From NCBI GenBank assembly GCA_016208105.1, contig JACQYS010000008.1, forward strand, positions 62,001 to 126,000: a stretch of DNA of 64,000 nt, given 5' to 3'. The stretch comes from Desulfovibrio sp. (GTDB lineage Bacteria; Desulfobacterota; Desulfovibrionia; Desulfovibrionales; Desulfovibrionaceae). The notes under the pieces were generated by a model that was not told where the DNA came from, did no database searches, and was given only the letters and a program-made list of their open reading frames with translations. Positions 27,360-36,690 of this stretch are shown in pieces. The stretch's first letter is position 1. Every line of letters begins with the position of its first letter. The translations under genes were made by a program, and so were the position numbers.

Positions 27360-27779
27360 CTCAGCTCGCTCCCCTGCCGCTGAAACCGGCAGTAACGCTG
27401 TGAACCAGACTTTTGCCGATCCGTGTGTGCGGCGCAGCCGGGCCTGGTTCGCTGAAACCGTTGTCCTTCACTCTCGGCGTGGTGTGTTTGAAACCGATCG
27501 CCTTCATTGTTGAACCTTGTTTGCAGGGCCTAGTATGAAGCCATTAAGCAAACACTCTGCCAACATGAAAAGAACCGCCACACCTGTGTTCCTCAAACAG
27601 AACATGAATATGCGGGCTACAAAACTGAACCACCCAGTACAATTTTGTCCATGCACCATCCCTACAATGTATTGCCACATGACATGAAAAAAACTATCTT
27701 AAAACTACAAATAATGATCACGGGAAATACAAAACAAGTGACAGCAATACAAAATCGTTAGAGTCGCCACCTTCACAGC
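27360..27779. promoter_or_regulatory. AT-rich intergenic region with tunR promoter and repeats
   Basis: This 420-base gap separates divergent genes. A sigma-70-like promoter on the plus strand has TTGCCA (27672-27677), a 17-base spacer and TATCTT (27695-27700), directed at tunR. The word AATACAAAA occurs twice, 20 bases apart (27726 and 27746), inside the predicted leader. An imperfect inverted pair (ACAAAACTG near 27619 and CAGTACAATTTTGT near 27635) is upstream. One of these could be a TunR operator. No coding frame is convincing. Confidence 0.5.
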
Positions 27780-28916
27780 ATGAACACCCTGCCAACCGAA
27801 ATCGAAGGGCTTTTGGCAAAGCTCGACCGCAGCCAACTTGCCTTCCTGGCGAATCGCGCCCTGGAGTTGGCCGGCGAGGCAAAGCCCTGCCCGGCTAAAC
27901 TCTTCGTAACCGCCGAAGGTGTTAAGCACTTAAGCGACACCCAATTGGTCAGCCTGACCGAGGCGTTCCGCAACTGGCTGACGGCCGCCCGGCCAGCGAA
28001 CAGACTTGCCAGGCAGCGTATGTGGTTCGTCTACCTCATGCTTCGGTTCACCGGCGCCAGGCTGGGAGAGGTGCTCACCCTGGACGGAGCCCAGGATATC
28101 CGCCTGCCCGAGGGCGTGGTCACGTTCAAGGGAGGGGGCGAGGGAGAAGGCAGAGAGGTCCTCCTGCCCCCGGAAGTTGCGGCCGAGCTGCACGCGTGCA
28201 TTTCAGCCCAGGACAGCCGATCCGTCGCCAGAGAGCTCTTCAAGCTGGACCAGGGCTACGTTCGGCGCAAATTCCAGGAGCGCGCCAGGGATGCCGGACT
28301 TCCCCCGGATTTGGCCAACCCGAGAACGCTTCGGCACACCCGGGCGGTGGAGCTCTTGCGAGAGGGCGTTCCGCTGGTGGTTCTCCAGCGGCTCCTGGGG
28401 CACAGCTCCGCCGATCTTACGGCCGGGTATCTGAACTTCAGCCCGGCCGACGAGCAGCGCATCCTCAACTACCATATTCAACGGGAACTCATCATGAAGA
28501 CCAGCGCCCGCAATCTCTTCATCGGCAAGGTGACGCACATCGCCGAGAACGGCCTCCTGGCCGAGGTGGACGTGACCACCGGAGGCGGGCTCACGGTCAC
28601 GGCGCTCATCACTGAAAGAAGCTTGAAGAAGATGGGAATAACCGAGGGCGGGCAGGTGACCGCCCTGGTGAAAGCCCCGTTCGTGCTGGTGGATACCGGG
28701 GAAGACGCCCCCGCTGCATCGGCCAGCAACTGCTACCGCGCCGAAGTGAGCCAGGTTCTATGCGACGGGGTGGTCTGCGAGGTGGACATGACCCTGGCCG
28801 ATAGTTCGTCAGCGGTTTCGGTGATAACCCAGTCCAGCGCCAAGAAGCTCGCCCTTGCAAAAGGGGACAAGGTCTGGTGCTACTTCAAGGCAATGTCCGT
28901 GATTCTGGTGGACTGA
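27780..28916 (+). CDS. tunR: TunR-type regulator: tyrosine-recombinase-like domain plus two Mop domains
   Basis: 378 residues. The first 235 match XerC/XerD-type tyrosine recombinases: Arg94 (GARLGE), Lys117, Arg185 (RTLRHT), His208 (LLGHSS) and Tyr217 (TAGYLNF). The usual His of HxLR is Arg182. Two Mop/TOBE domains follow (about 239-305 and 315-378), the first opening SARNLFIGKV, the classical molybdate/tungstate-binding start. TunR proteins of sulfate-reducing deltaproteobacteria have this build and control modABC or oxyanion transporters in response to tungstate. The nearby modA fits. It is therefore more likely a transcription factor than an integrase. It converges with tssM, 12 bases away. 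Confidence 0.9.
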   Translation: MNTLPTEIEGLLAKLDRSQLAFLANRALELAGEAKPCPAKLFVTAEGVKHLSDTQLVSLTEAFRNWLTAARPANRLARQRMWFVYLMLRFTGARLGEVLTLDGAQDIRLPEGVVTFKGGGEGEGREVLLPPEVAAELHACISAQDSRSVARELFKLDQGYVRRKFQERARDAGLPPDLANPRTLRHTRAVELLREGVPLVVLQRLLGHSSADLTAGYLNFSPADEQRILNYHIQRELIMKTSARNLFIGKVTHIAENGLLAEVDVTTGGGLTVTALITERSLKKMGITEGGQVTALVKAPFVLVDTGEDAPAASASNCYRAEVSQVLCDGVVCEVDMTLADSSSAVSVITQSSAKKLALAKGDKVWCYFKAMSVILVD

Positions 28917-28928
28917 TCATCGCCAGGG

Positions 28929-31900
28929 CTATCTCAAACACTCACAGATGGACTGCGGCAGGGCGGTGGGCGTAACCGACAAGAGCCGTATGACCGGCTG
29001 GTTGCCCTCGAACACCCAGTTCACCTGTATCCGTTTGACCCCCATGGAACCCAGCATGTCCCTCTGCCCCGGGAAGTCGTCCGGGGTATAGGTCTTGGAG
29101 CCGCCGTTGCGGAAATCTTTCAGGAACAGGGCGAAGCCGTTGGGGCCAGGGTAGGTCTTGGCCACCTGCATGTCGTTGAAGGTGACTGTGACCGTGGTGT
29201 CTCCGCAGCCGTCGGTCTTCCACTTGAACTGGGCGCTGTCCAAGAAGTTGTAGTTGTTGAGCGTCTGCTGCTGATTGCCGCAATTCAAGGTCAGCGTGGT
29301 CAGATAGGGCTTCTGGCGCGCCTCGGGATTCACCGTGGTGGGCACGGTTTTCACTATCACGTCATACTCGGGCAGGGCTTCCTGGGTTTCCTGTCCGCCC
29401 TCGTCAAGGAAGGTAAGGAAATTGCGATGTATGGGGAAGGCCACGTTCATCCAGGATTTTGCTGTCCACCCCCGGATTTCCTTGGTCACAAACGGCCGGG
29501 CAGGCCCGTTCACGAACTTCCAGACCAGTCCGTCCTTCTTGTCAAAGAGTCCGGCCCGGTACTTGTTCTGCGGCAACCCTTGTGCCTCTGCCAGGACCCG
29601 GCTGTCCCAAAGCCTCTGCAACTCGCAGGAGGCCAGTTCCGTCGAGTAGAGCACGAAGAAGGCCAGCGGCCCGCTGACCACCTGGCTGAACACATCAGCC
29701 GACGACCCAACCCCGATAAGGGCGTTCATGCCCATGAGAGCCGTTTCAGCCGTCTGCGACGAGGCCCTGGCCACCGGAGCGCCAGCAGCCGGCTGTGCGC
29801 TCTCTCCGGATTGGCCCATGGACGCCCCCACGAACTGGAAGGCCGTTTCTGGGCTGGCCACTGAAGGGATCATGTCCGTGAGCGCCTTCTGGTATTCCTG
29901 GAATTTTCCCGTTGCAGCCAGGAGGTTCTCGAACTGCTTGGCTTCCCTGGGGTCCACGTCACCCACTATGCGCTGTACGGCCACTTCGGCCTTTTCCTTG
30001 CTTTTTTCCAGAAGGGGCTCGTTCTTACTCTGGGCCCTGGCCTGCTCCATCACGATGTGGAACCGGAAGACCTCTGTGGCCCAGGCCGGAACTGGTCCGA
30101 TCTTTTTTACAGCGTCGAGGTTCTTGGCCATGCTCTCAAGCATTGCGAAATAAGGGCTGGCGAAGGTGGGCATGCGCGCGGCCATCTTGCGCTTGTCCAT
30201 GTCGTCCAGGAGGAAGCCGTAGCCCGTGTGGAAGCCCTGAGCGAAATGGCTCCAGGTGAGGAAGTACTGGTTGGCGTACCAGTTCCAGAAAGCGTCGATC
30301 TTGTTCTGGAAGGCCTTGGGGTTGTCCACGGCCTGGTCGAATTCCTTGATGAAGGAGTCGATGGCCTTCTTGCCTTCGGCCGTGAACCCGGCAGCCACGA
30401 AGGCGTCCTGCCCGGAAACCTGACCAGCCCCGCCCCAGAAGTCGTTCAAGGTGACGGGGTGCAGGTATGGCCTGGTGTTGGCCCAGTCCACCAGCCACTG
30501 CATCTGGCCGTCCTTCAGGGAGGCGAGTCTGGTGAGGCGCAGCTTGAAGTCGGCCAGGTGCTGGGCCATGGATTCGTTCCACGGCTCCCAATAAAGGTAG
30601 TCCAGATAGCAGTCGTTAAAAAACGGGGCCAGCTCGGGCACCAGTTTGGGATCCACCTGGGCCAGCACAGCGTCGGGATAAGCGGGGATCTTGCGCATCT
30701 CCGCAAGCGATGCCCCGCGCTGCTTGGCCTTCAGAAGCTCTATACGCCAGACCATGTGGCCGATGTAGAGACCGATGGCCGTTTCCGATGCCCGGTTGTC
30801 CAGCGAATCCACGGAGGCGCGCATGGACGTGTCCAGGGGGGTGAGAATCTGCTCCTTGAAGAGTTTGGCGAAGCCGAGCTTCACCCGCTCTTCCCCGGTC
30901 AGGCTCTGGGTAAGGCCCATGCGAGGCAGGAGCCAGTCCTGATTCACGGTTTCCATGTGGATGATCTGGCGGCGGAACTGGTCGATGGAGAGAAGCTTCT
31001 GGTCCATGCCGCCGCTTAGGACCGGCAGGGTCGGAAACTCCGCGGAGATGACCCGCAGGGCCCGTTCGTTGTGGGTATACGAAAGGGTGAAAAGCCCGGA
31101 CACGCAGAACATGATGAAGAGCCAGGCCATCACTCCGGCGAAACGGGTCTTGGAGCGCCAGCGCAAGAATTCCAGCATGGGCGCGAAGAGGTTGCGGTCC
31201 GCGGGCAAAAACCGGGAGAAGACGTCGTGGAGAAAGGCCCCGCGCTCCGTGGCCGCCCGCTCCGAGAGCTGGGCCGCCACGTCTGTCAGGTCCTCGTCCA
31301 TGACATGTGCCGGGCCTTCCTGGCGGGCGCTTGCGAAAAAGACGCCCCTGAAAAGAGGAGTTTCCAGGTAGGGGTTCTCCGCGAACAGGGACCCCACGAA
31401 CACCTTGAGTTTTTCCCCAAGCAGCGTGAGTTCGTCGGGCAGCATGAGGTAGGCCGGATCCATGGAAGCCGGGTCGCAGGGGAGAATGAGCCTCAAGTCC
31501 TTGAGCCTGGAGGTGACCAGAGCCAGGCCTTCCTCCAGTGCGTTGGCCGCAGGGCGCAGGGTGTTGTTGTTGACCGCGCCCATGGCCTGAAGCAGTTCGT
31601 CGTCGGGCAGCTGGTCGATCAGGCCGTTCATGCCAAGGATCTGGTCCATCTTGGTGACCATGAGATACACCGGGAACTTTGCGCCGATCACCCGCATCAA
31701 CTCGTTCACTCTGCGGCGCATGCCCTTGGCGTACTCGACGAGCACCTCATCCGAGGCGTCAACGGCCTTGTCCGCGGAGATGGTCAGCATCAGGCCATTG
31801 AGAGGCTCCTTGCGCCGGTGCTTGACCAAAAGAGCCAGGAAGCGCTCCCACTCTTCGCGGTCCCGGGCTTCGTCCTGGGGGATGGCGTAACGGCCCGCGG

Positions 31901-32420
31901 TATCGATGATGACCGCCTCGTCCGCGAACCAGAAATCCACGTTTCTGGTGGGAGTCGGCTGGCGGTCCTGGCCGACGTCTGTGAGGATCGAAGCCAGCTT
32001 GGCCCGGCGCAACGCCAGGGACTTGCCCGAGCCTGTTTCGCCCATGACCATGTACCAGGGCTTCACGTAGACCGGGTCGCCGTACTGTCGGAGCTGCGAA
32101 CCGCGAAGTATTTCGACTGCCTTGGCGAAGCGGTCCTCCACGTCGCGCAGACGCCGCGACTGCTCGCCCTGGCTGGCAGAGATGGAGGCCGTGTCCTCCT
32201 CCACCACTTTCTTAACGAATTGGCGTTCCCTGCGCCTGAACCACCAGCGTTTGAAAAATATCGTGCCGATAATGAGCCCGGCCACACCCAGGCCGATGGC
32301 CGCGGCAGCCCAGGTGGGCCAGCCCCGCCACTGAGCCAGGTACCAGGCGCCAACGCCGATGGCCGCGAACAGAAGAAGCCACAAAAAGATCTTGAGAACG
32401 ATGACGAGGATGTTCTTCAT
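28929..32420 (-). CDS. tssM: Type VI secretion membrane-complex protein TssM (IcmF)
   Basis: 1163 residues. Two N-terminal membrane helices (about 4-30 and 37-56) precede a cytoplasmic NTPase domain with an intact Walker A, GETGSGKS (127-134), and DTAGR as the Walker B-like region. A third helix (VMAWLFIMFCVSGLFTL) starts the large periplasmic part. IcmF-related and C-terminal beta domains follow. TssM spans the inner membrane and reaches TssJ at the outer membrane. Its gene follows tssJ-tssK-tssL, as is common. The intact Walker motif suggests an ATP-using version. Confidence 0.97.
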   Translation of the reverse strand: MKNILVIVLKIFLWLLLFAAIGVGAWYLAQWRGWPTWAAAAIGLGVAGLIIGTIFFKRWWFRRRERQFVKKVVEEDTASISASQGEQSRRLRDVEDRFAKAVEILRGSQLRQYGDPVYVKPWYMVMGETGSGKSLALRRAKLASILTDVGQDRQPTPTRNVDFWFADEAVIIDTAGRYAIPQDEARDREEWERFLALLVKHRRKEPLNGLMLTISADKAVDASDEVLVEYAKGMRRRVNELMRVIGAKFPVYLMVTKMDQILGMNGLIDQLPDDELLQAMGAVNNNTLRPAANALEEGLALVTSRLKDLRLILPCDPASMDPAYLMLPDELTLLGEKLKVFVGSLFAENPYLETPLFRGVFFASARQEGPAHVMDEDLTDVAAQLSERAATERGAFLHDVFSRFLPADRNLFAPMLEFLRWRSKTRFAGVMAWLFIMFCVSGLFTLSYTHNERALRVISAEFPTLPVLSGGMDQKLLSIDQFRRQIIHMETVNQDWLLPRMGLTQSLTGEERVKLGFAKLFKEQILTPLDTSMRASVDSLDNRASETAIGLYIGHMVWRIELLKAKQRGASLAEMRKIPAYPDAVLAQVDPKLVPELAPFFNDCYLDYLYWEPWNESMAQHLADFKLRLTRLASLKDGQMQWLVDWANTRPYLHPVTLNDFWGGAGQVSGQDAFVAAGFTAEGKKAIDSFIKEFDQAVDNPKAFQNKIDAFWNWYANQYFLTWSHFAQGFHTGYGFLLDDMDKRKMAARMPTFASPYFAMLESMAKNLDAVKKIGPVPAWATEVFRFHIVMEQARAQSKNEPLLEKSKEKAEVAVQRIVGDVDPREAKQFENLLAATGKFQEYQKALTDMIPSVASPETAFQFVGASMGQSGESAQPAAGAPVARASSQTAETALMGMNALIGVGSSADVFSQVVSGPLAFFVLYSTELASCELQRLWDSRVLAEAQGLPQNKYRAGLFDKKDGLVWKFVNGPARPFVTKEIRGWTAKSWMNVAFPIHRNFLTFLDEGGQETQEALPEYDVIVKTVPTTVNPEARQKPYLTTLTLNCGNQQQTLNNYNFLDSAQFKWKTDGCGDTTVTVTFNDMQVAKTYPGPNGFALFLKDFRNGGSKTYTPDDFPGQRDMLGSMGVKRIQVNWVFEGNQPVIRLLSVTPTALPQSICECLR

Positions 32421-32426
32421 GGTGCT

Positions 32427-33260
32427 TTACGGACCGCCCATGAAGCCGCGCAAGGCTCCAGACAGAAGGAAGCTGTATGCGAAAAAGAGCACCGCCACCG
32501 CAAGGACGGGCAGGCCCACGACCACCATGTCCACCCAGTCCATGCCGCGCCAGAATCTGCGCCGACCCCGGGTGTCGGATCCGTCCTGGCCATAAAGCCC
32601 GGGAAAGAGCCTGGCCGCCGGATCGCGCCCGTACTTGGCCACGTTTCCAAGAGCCGCGGCCACCACTTTCTGGCGAAGGGACTTAAGAACCGCCTGGTCA
32701 TCGGGGTGAAAATACTTTCCGGTAAAGCCGAGCATCAGGGTGAGCCCAAAGACCTCGAGCACGCCCTTCAACCCGATACCAACTCCGTCTTCTGAAGGAG
32801 GAGGCGCGAACGGGGCCTGGGTTTTGGGAAGGGGGCAGCTTCCTTCCTCCCGCACATCCTCGTCCCCGAAGGAAAGCTCCTCCACCGTGGCCTTCTCCCC
32901 CGGAACCGAGAAGTTGAAATCCTTGTCCATCCTGGCCAGCAGGGCCTCAAGGCGGTCGAAATACTCATCGCCAGCGTTGACCGTGCTGTACACGGTGCGC
33001 TGCAAGGGCTGATGCAGCCACAGGCTTTTTCCGCCCCACTGCGACCCGAGGATCATCTCGTCCATCCAGGCGCACACGGCGAAGCGGGCGTCCTGGAACT
33101 CGGACGCGGCCACGCCCAGGGTCTTGGCCATACGCCCGGACGAATTCAGAAGTTCCTCCACCTTGGCCCGGGCCGCTTCGTATTCGGGAAAGGACTGCGG
33201 TTTGCGCACCACGTCCAGGACGAAGGTGAGGGCGGGCGTGAAGCAATCCGCCAATCGCAC
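32427..33260 (-). CDS. tssL: Type VI secretion membrane protein TssL (DotU family)
   Basis: 277 residues. The cytoplasmic DotU domain includes the conserved FAVCAWMDEMIL and VYSTVNAGDEYFDRLEALL (about 63-125) and a central block with FGLTLMLGFTGKY. A single membrane helix sits near the C-terminus (MVVVGLPVLAVAVLFFAYSF). There is no OmpA-like peptidoglycan-binding tail, so wall anchoring, if any, comes from another protein. The start is GTG and follows the tssK stop directly (TAG then GTG), with GAGGGG upstream in tssK. It lies 6 bases before tssM. Confidence 0.95.
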   Translation of the reverse strand: MRLADCFTPALTFVLDVVRKPQSFPEYEAARAKVEELLNSSGRMAKTLGVAASEFQDARFAVCAWMDEMILGSQWGGKSLWLHQPLQRTVYSTVNAGDEYFDRLEALLARMDKDFNFSVPGEKATVEELSFGDEDVREEGSCPLPKTQAPFAPPPSEDGVGIGLKGVLEVFGLTLMLGFTGKYFHPDDQAVLKSLRQKVVAAALGNVAKYGRDPAARLFPGLYGQDGSDTRGRRRFWRGMDWVDMVVVGLPVLAVAVLFFAYSFLLSGALRGFMGGP

Positions 33261-34652
33261 CTATTTGCCCCTCAGCACGGCCAAGTGGGCGCTCAAGTCC
33301 TCCGGCGGGCTGTCCCAGAACATCGACAGAGACTTGTTGCGGACCACATCGAGCCAGAGCGGGTTGGTGGTGTCCAACAGGAAGTAATGGGTGCCGGAGC
33401 GTTTGGGGAGTCCGGCCGGGGGATTCTTGGAATAGGTGAGCGGCACGCCGGGCACGGCCTTGACCAAGAGCGTGGCCATGAGCGGCGAGGCGCAGAGCTT
33501 CACCGTGGCCAGGACTGTCTGGGGCACGGACTCGGGGGTCTGGTCGGTGCGAATAATGAGCCAGAAGCGGTTGGTGGGCGTGAGCACGCGCTCTGGAATC
33601 TCGGCCACGTAATAACTGTCCTTCTTCTGGAACACGGCCAGGAGTTCGATTGACGTGCCGATCCCCTCGATCATCCGTTCGATAAGCTTGCGGGCAGCCG
33701 TGAAGCAGGCTGTCAAATCATCGTGGTTGTAGCTGGGAACGAGCTTTTCGCCGTCGAAGCGCTCGCCGGTGGCCCCGAAATCATCCGCAAAGGTGGAGAG
33801 CTCGCCCAAAAACTGCCGGTAGGTTCCGTAGACGTCCCAGGGGTGGACGGCCAATGTTTCAACCTGGTGCAAGAAAAGCGGTGCGTAGCGGTTGAGCGTC
33901 ATCAGGGCCATCAGAAAGACCATGTACCCCGGGTCGAATTCCTTGGAAGTAAGCTCCCCGCGCATCTTGTAGTCCTCCAGCGCGCGGGCGCGGGATGCCA
34001 CCAGGTCGGAGACGTCTTTGACCAGCTTTTCGAGGGCGGGGCTCGAGCCTATGGTCAGGCAAGGGGGGATGAACTCCTCGTCGAAGCGGATTTTCTCCGC
34101 CTCGCGTACCACGCGGGCAACCGGGATGAGCAGGTAATCACCCAGAACGGGCAGCTCATGCTCGAAATACACGGCAACGGCGAACTGCATGGTCTTCACC
34201 TGGGCCGGCGGCCCATTGCCGTGCAGATCGGGCAGGGAATCCGCGTCGGCCTTGGTGATGAATGTGGTGGAAGGCTGGCCCGTGACCGCCAGTTCCGGCA
34301 TCACGGTCACGTTGCCGCCTTGCAGGTTCACCTTCTTTATGCCCAGATACACGGTGACCGGCTTGTCCGATTCCAGGGCCGCTTCGTCCAAGGAACGGGT
34401 GCCCACCACCGCGTTGCCGGGGTAGCTGACGCACGCGCCCTCGGTGAACATGGCCTCCAGGCGAGTGACCTCGATCTTCTTGGCCGCCAGGGCGTCTTCG
34501 CGCAGTTCCAGTGCTCCGATTCCCCGGAAATAGCGCAGGGAGTACTTGTTCTGCGTGGTGAATTTGTAGTGCTGGTGCCAGTCCACCAGTTGAAAATGCT
34601 GGGGCGTAAGAAAAAGGCCCTGATGCCAGTAAAGCGGCGATTGCGCGCTCAC
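33261..34652 (-). CDS. tssK: Type VI secretion baseplate-docking protein TssK
   Basis: 463 residues, normal for TssK. The N-terminus has the hallmark YWHQGLFLTPQHFQ. Further family blocks include NRYAPLFLHQVETLAVHPWDVY and the C-terminal PGVPLTYSKNPPAGLP with HYFLLDTTNPLWLDV. TssK forms trimers linking the baseplate to the TssL/TssM membrane complex. Its start overlaps the tssJ stop by 4 bases and its stop abuts tssL, so tssJ, tssK and tssL are coupled. Confidence 0.97.
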   Translation of the reverse strand: MSAQSPLYWHQGLFLTPQHFQLVDWHQHYKFTTQNKYSLRYFRGIGALELREDALAAKKIEVTRLEAMFTEGACVSYPGNAVVGTRSLDEAALESDKPVTVYLGIKKVNLQGGNVTVMPELAVTGQPSTTFITKADADSLPDLHGNGPPAQVKTMQFAVAVYFEHELPVLGDYLLIPVARVVREAEKIRFDEEFIPPCLTIGSSPALEKLVKDVSDLVASRARALEDYKMRGELTSKEFDPGYMVFLMALMTLNRYAPLFLHQVETLAVHPWDVYGTYRQFLGELSTFADDFGATGERFDGEKLVPSYNHDDLTACFTAARKLIERMIEGIGTSIELLAVFQKKDSYYVAEIPERVLTPTNRFWLIIRTDQTPESVPQTVLATVKLCASPLMATLLVKAVPGVPLTYSKNPPAGLPKRSGTHYFLLDTTNPLWLDVVRNKSLSMFWDSPPEDLSAHLAVLRGK

Positions 34653-35224
34653 GAGCCGTCCCCCATGGTCTGTATGCCGGTTTTGCCGAGCAGTATCTTC
34701 TTGGAAAGCTTGCCCGGCTCATAGGTGGTTTCCTTCCACCAAAGCGAGCCCGAAGTGCTGGAGCTGACCGGAATTTCATAAACACGGGTGGCAGACCCAA
34801 GGTTCAGGTCGTAGTAACCGCAGGCGATAGCCACGAACTTGGCCTTCTCGTTGCGATCCACTGTGATCGCTTCGTTGCGGCCGGGCTGCACGATCACGCG
34901 CTGCGAACTGACCACGCTGGCGTCGAAATTCGCACATTCAAGGAGTTTGGAGATGCCTGGAGCGGTGGCGGCCAGCTGCTGGAAGGCCGTGGGTGCCTGA
35001 AGCTGATAGACGCAGACAACAAGGGTATGGGCCGCGCCCTCGTACTCGTTGAGGAAGGGGTCTGAGATGAAGGTCAGTTCCAGAGCCTTGGGCGCGAAAG
35101 CCCAGTTCATGGTCTGGGGGCTGTAGGATGGATTGGTGTACTGAGACGGCGGAGCGGTCTTTCCGCCTCCGCAACCCGACGCCGCGAACGCCACCAGCGC
35201 CGCCAGTAACAACACCTTCCGCAT
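34649..35224 (-). CDS. tssJ: Type VI secretion lipoprotein TssJ
   Basis: 191 residues from the ATG at 35224, which has GGAGG five bases upstream. The signal peptide ends in a lipobox (AASGC, Cys about residue 17), so it is an outer-membrane lipoprotein. The mature part has the TssJ beta-sandwich features: LELTFISDPFLNEYEGAAHTL, VVCVYQL and VIVQPGRNEAITVDRNEKAKFVAIACGYYDL. TssJ binds the periplasmic end of TssM. A longer frame to 35275 puts extra residues before the signal peptide. Overlap with tssK is 4 bases. Confidence 0.95.
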   Translation of the reverse strand: MRKVLLLAALVAFAASGCGGGKTAPPSQYTNPSYSPQTMNWAFAPKALELTFISDPFLNEYEGAAHTLVVCVYQLQAPTAFQQLAATAPGISKLLECANFDASVVSSQRVIVQPGRNEAITVDRNEKAKFVAIACGYYDLNLGSATRVYEIPVSSSTSGSLWWKETTYEPGKLSKKILLGKTGIQTMGDGS

Positions 35225-35296
35225 CGAATCCTCCATGTTAGCTGAAGCAATGTTCGGCCGGGGCCAAAATGTCAAGGAGCGTTGGCAGCCGCCCTC

Positions 35297-36577
35297 CTAT
35301 CTTTTCACGCTCCAGCCCTTGGCCATCTTCTCGGCCTGGGCCTTCTGCTTGTCTGTCAGTTTCCCGGCCGCGAATTCCAGATTGCGCTTAGCCCCGGCGT
35401 TGCCCTGCCAGGCTGCCAGCGTCAGCCACATGTACCCAGCCACCGGGTTTTTCTTCACTCCCAGCCCGTCGAAATACCGGACCCCCAGGTCGTTCTGGGC
35501 GTCCGCGTCGCCCTGATCGGCAGCCTTCAAAAGCCATTTGGCCGCCTCGGCCTGATTCTGCTTCACGCCCTGGCCCTTGGCGTACAGAACGCCCAAGGTG
35601 TACTGGCCCTCGGCACTGCCCTTCTGGGCGGCCTGGGAATACCAGCGCAGGGCCTGCGCAGGGCTTTGAGCCACGCCGTGACCTTTTTCATACCACAGCC
35701 CCAGAGTGAGCTGGGCCTGCACATCTCCCTGGCTGGCCGCCTTCTCAAGCCAGTTGGCCGCCTGGGCCGGATCGTGATGGACGCCATGCCCCTTGTCGTA
35801 CTTCACGGCCAGATTGAACTGGGCGTCCGGGTCGCCCTGTTCCGCGGCCTTCTGGTACCAGCGGGCCGCCTCCTGGGGGTTGGCGTGCACGCCTTGGCCT
35901 TTGTCGAAAAGCACGCCCATCTGGAACTGGGCCGGAGCGAAACCGGCATTGGCCGCCATCTGCAACCACTTGGAGGCCTCCTGCACATTGGCCGGAACCC
36001 CTCTTCCAGTGAGAAGCATTAACCCAAGCTGGTATTGCGATTTGAAGTCGCCCTGTTCGGCAGCCTTGCGGTACCAATGCTCGGCCTGGGCCAGGGTGCC
36101 GCCGGACACCTTGCCCTTGGCGATGAGTTCGGCCAGTGCGAACTGGGCCGGCATCTCCCCGAGTTCCGCCGAACGCTTGAAGGCCGCGTCAGCCTCGCCA
36201 GGTGTGCCGGCGATCTTTGAATTCTGGTTGAGAAGCACCGCCAGATGATAGAGGGCCCTGGGGTTGTCCTGGCGGCCAGCCAGCCGGTACCATTTGGCCG
36301 CCTCGGCCGGATTCTTGGGAACGCTCATCCCGAATTCGTAGAGAAGCCCCAAATGGTACTGAGCTGAGGAGTCCCCGGCCTCGGCCAGGGGCTTCAGTTC
36401 TTTCAGGGCATTGGCGTGATCCCCGCGGTTGTAAATGGCCTCCGCGCTTTCGGCGTGGACCGTACCGGCCGGGGCCAAAAGGCAGGTCAAAAGCAGAAGC
36501 CAATGTGCCGGTTGTAAGCAGGGCATTGCCGCCACCTGATGCATTGTGGTGTTCAAACGCTGTAAGCTGTACTTCAT
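35297..36577 (-). CDS. Periplasmic Sel1-repeat protein at head of the T6SS operon
   Basis: 426 residues. A signal peptide is likely (WLLLLTCLLAPAGTVHAES). The rest is about ten Sel1-like TPR repeats of 36 residues, with repeating elements such as AAKWYRLAGRQDNPRALYHLA and GQGVHANPQEAARWYQKAAEQGDPDAQF. Sel1 proteins are scaffolds for protein partners. The start is placed at 36577, where AAGGA is upstream. A frame to 36679 is open but would place 34 residues before the signal. It is the first gene of the sel1-tssJ-tssK-tssL-tssM run (72 bases before tssJ) and is divergent from the AMIN-like gene. A role in T6SS assembly is inferred from position. Confidence 0.85.
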   Translation of the reverse strand: MKYSLQRLNTTMHQVAAMPCLQPAHWLLLLTCLLAPAGTVHAESAEAIYNRGDHANALKELKPLAEAGDSSAQYHLGLLYEFGMSVPKNPAEAAKWYRLAGRQDNPRALYHLAVLLNQNSKIAGTPGEADAAFKRSAELGEMPAQFALAELIAKGKVSGGTLAQAEHWYRKAAEQGDFKSQYQLGLMLLTGRGVPANVQEASKWLQMAANAGFAPAQFQMGVLFDKGQGVHANPQEAARWYQKAAEQGDPDAQFNLAVKYDKGHGVHHDPAQAANWLEKAASQGDVQAQLTLGLWYEKGHGVAQSPAQALRWYSQAAQKGSAEGQYTLGVLYAKGQGVKQNQAEAAKWLLKAADQGDADAQNDLGVRYFDGLGVKKNPVAGYMWLTLAAWQGNAGAKRNLEFAAGKLTDKQKAQAEKMAKGWSVKR

Positions 36578-36690
36578 GATGCAAATTCCTTCAATACCCG
36601 CTTGAAGCTTTTCCTCTCTCAGGCTAGAGGACTGTTGCGCATGTGTATGGCCCCGGTTTGGACTGGGGCGCGGCGCCAAGGAATTCGCAC

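Noticed and set aside
27780-28480. Phage or integrative-element integrase
   Set aside because: The recombinase-like part is fused to two Mop domains and lies near modA, matching the TunR regulator family; no attachment site or other phage gene was seen.
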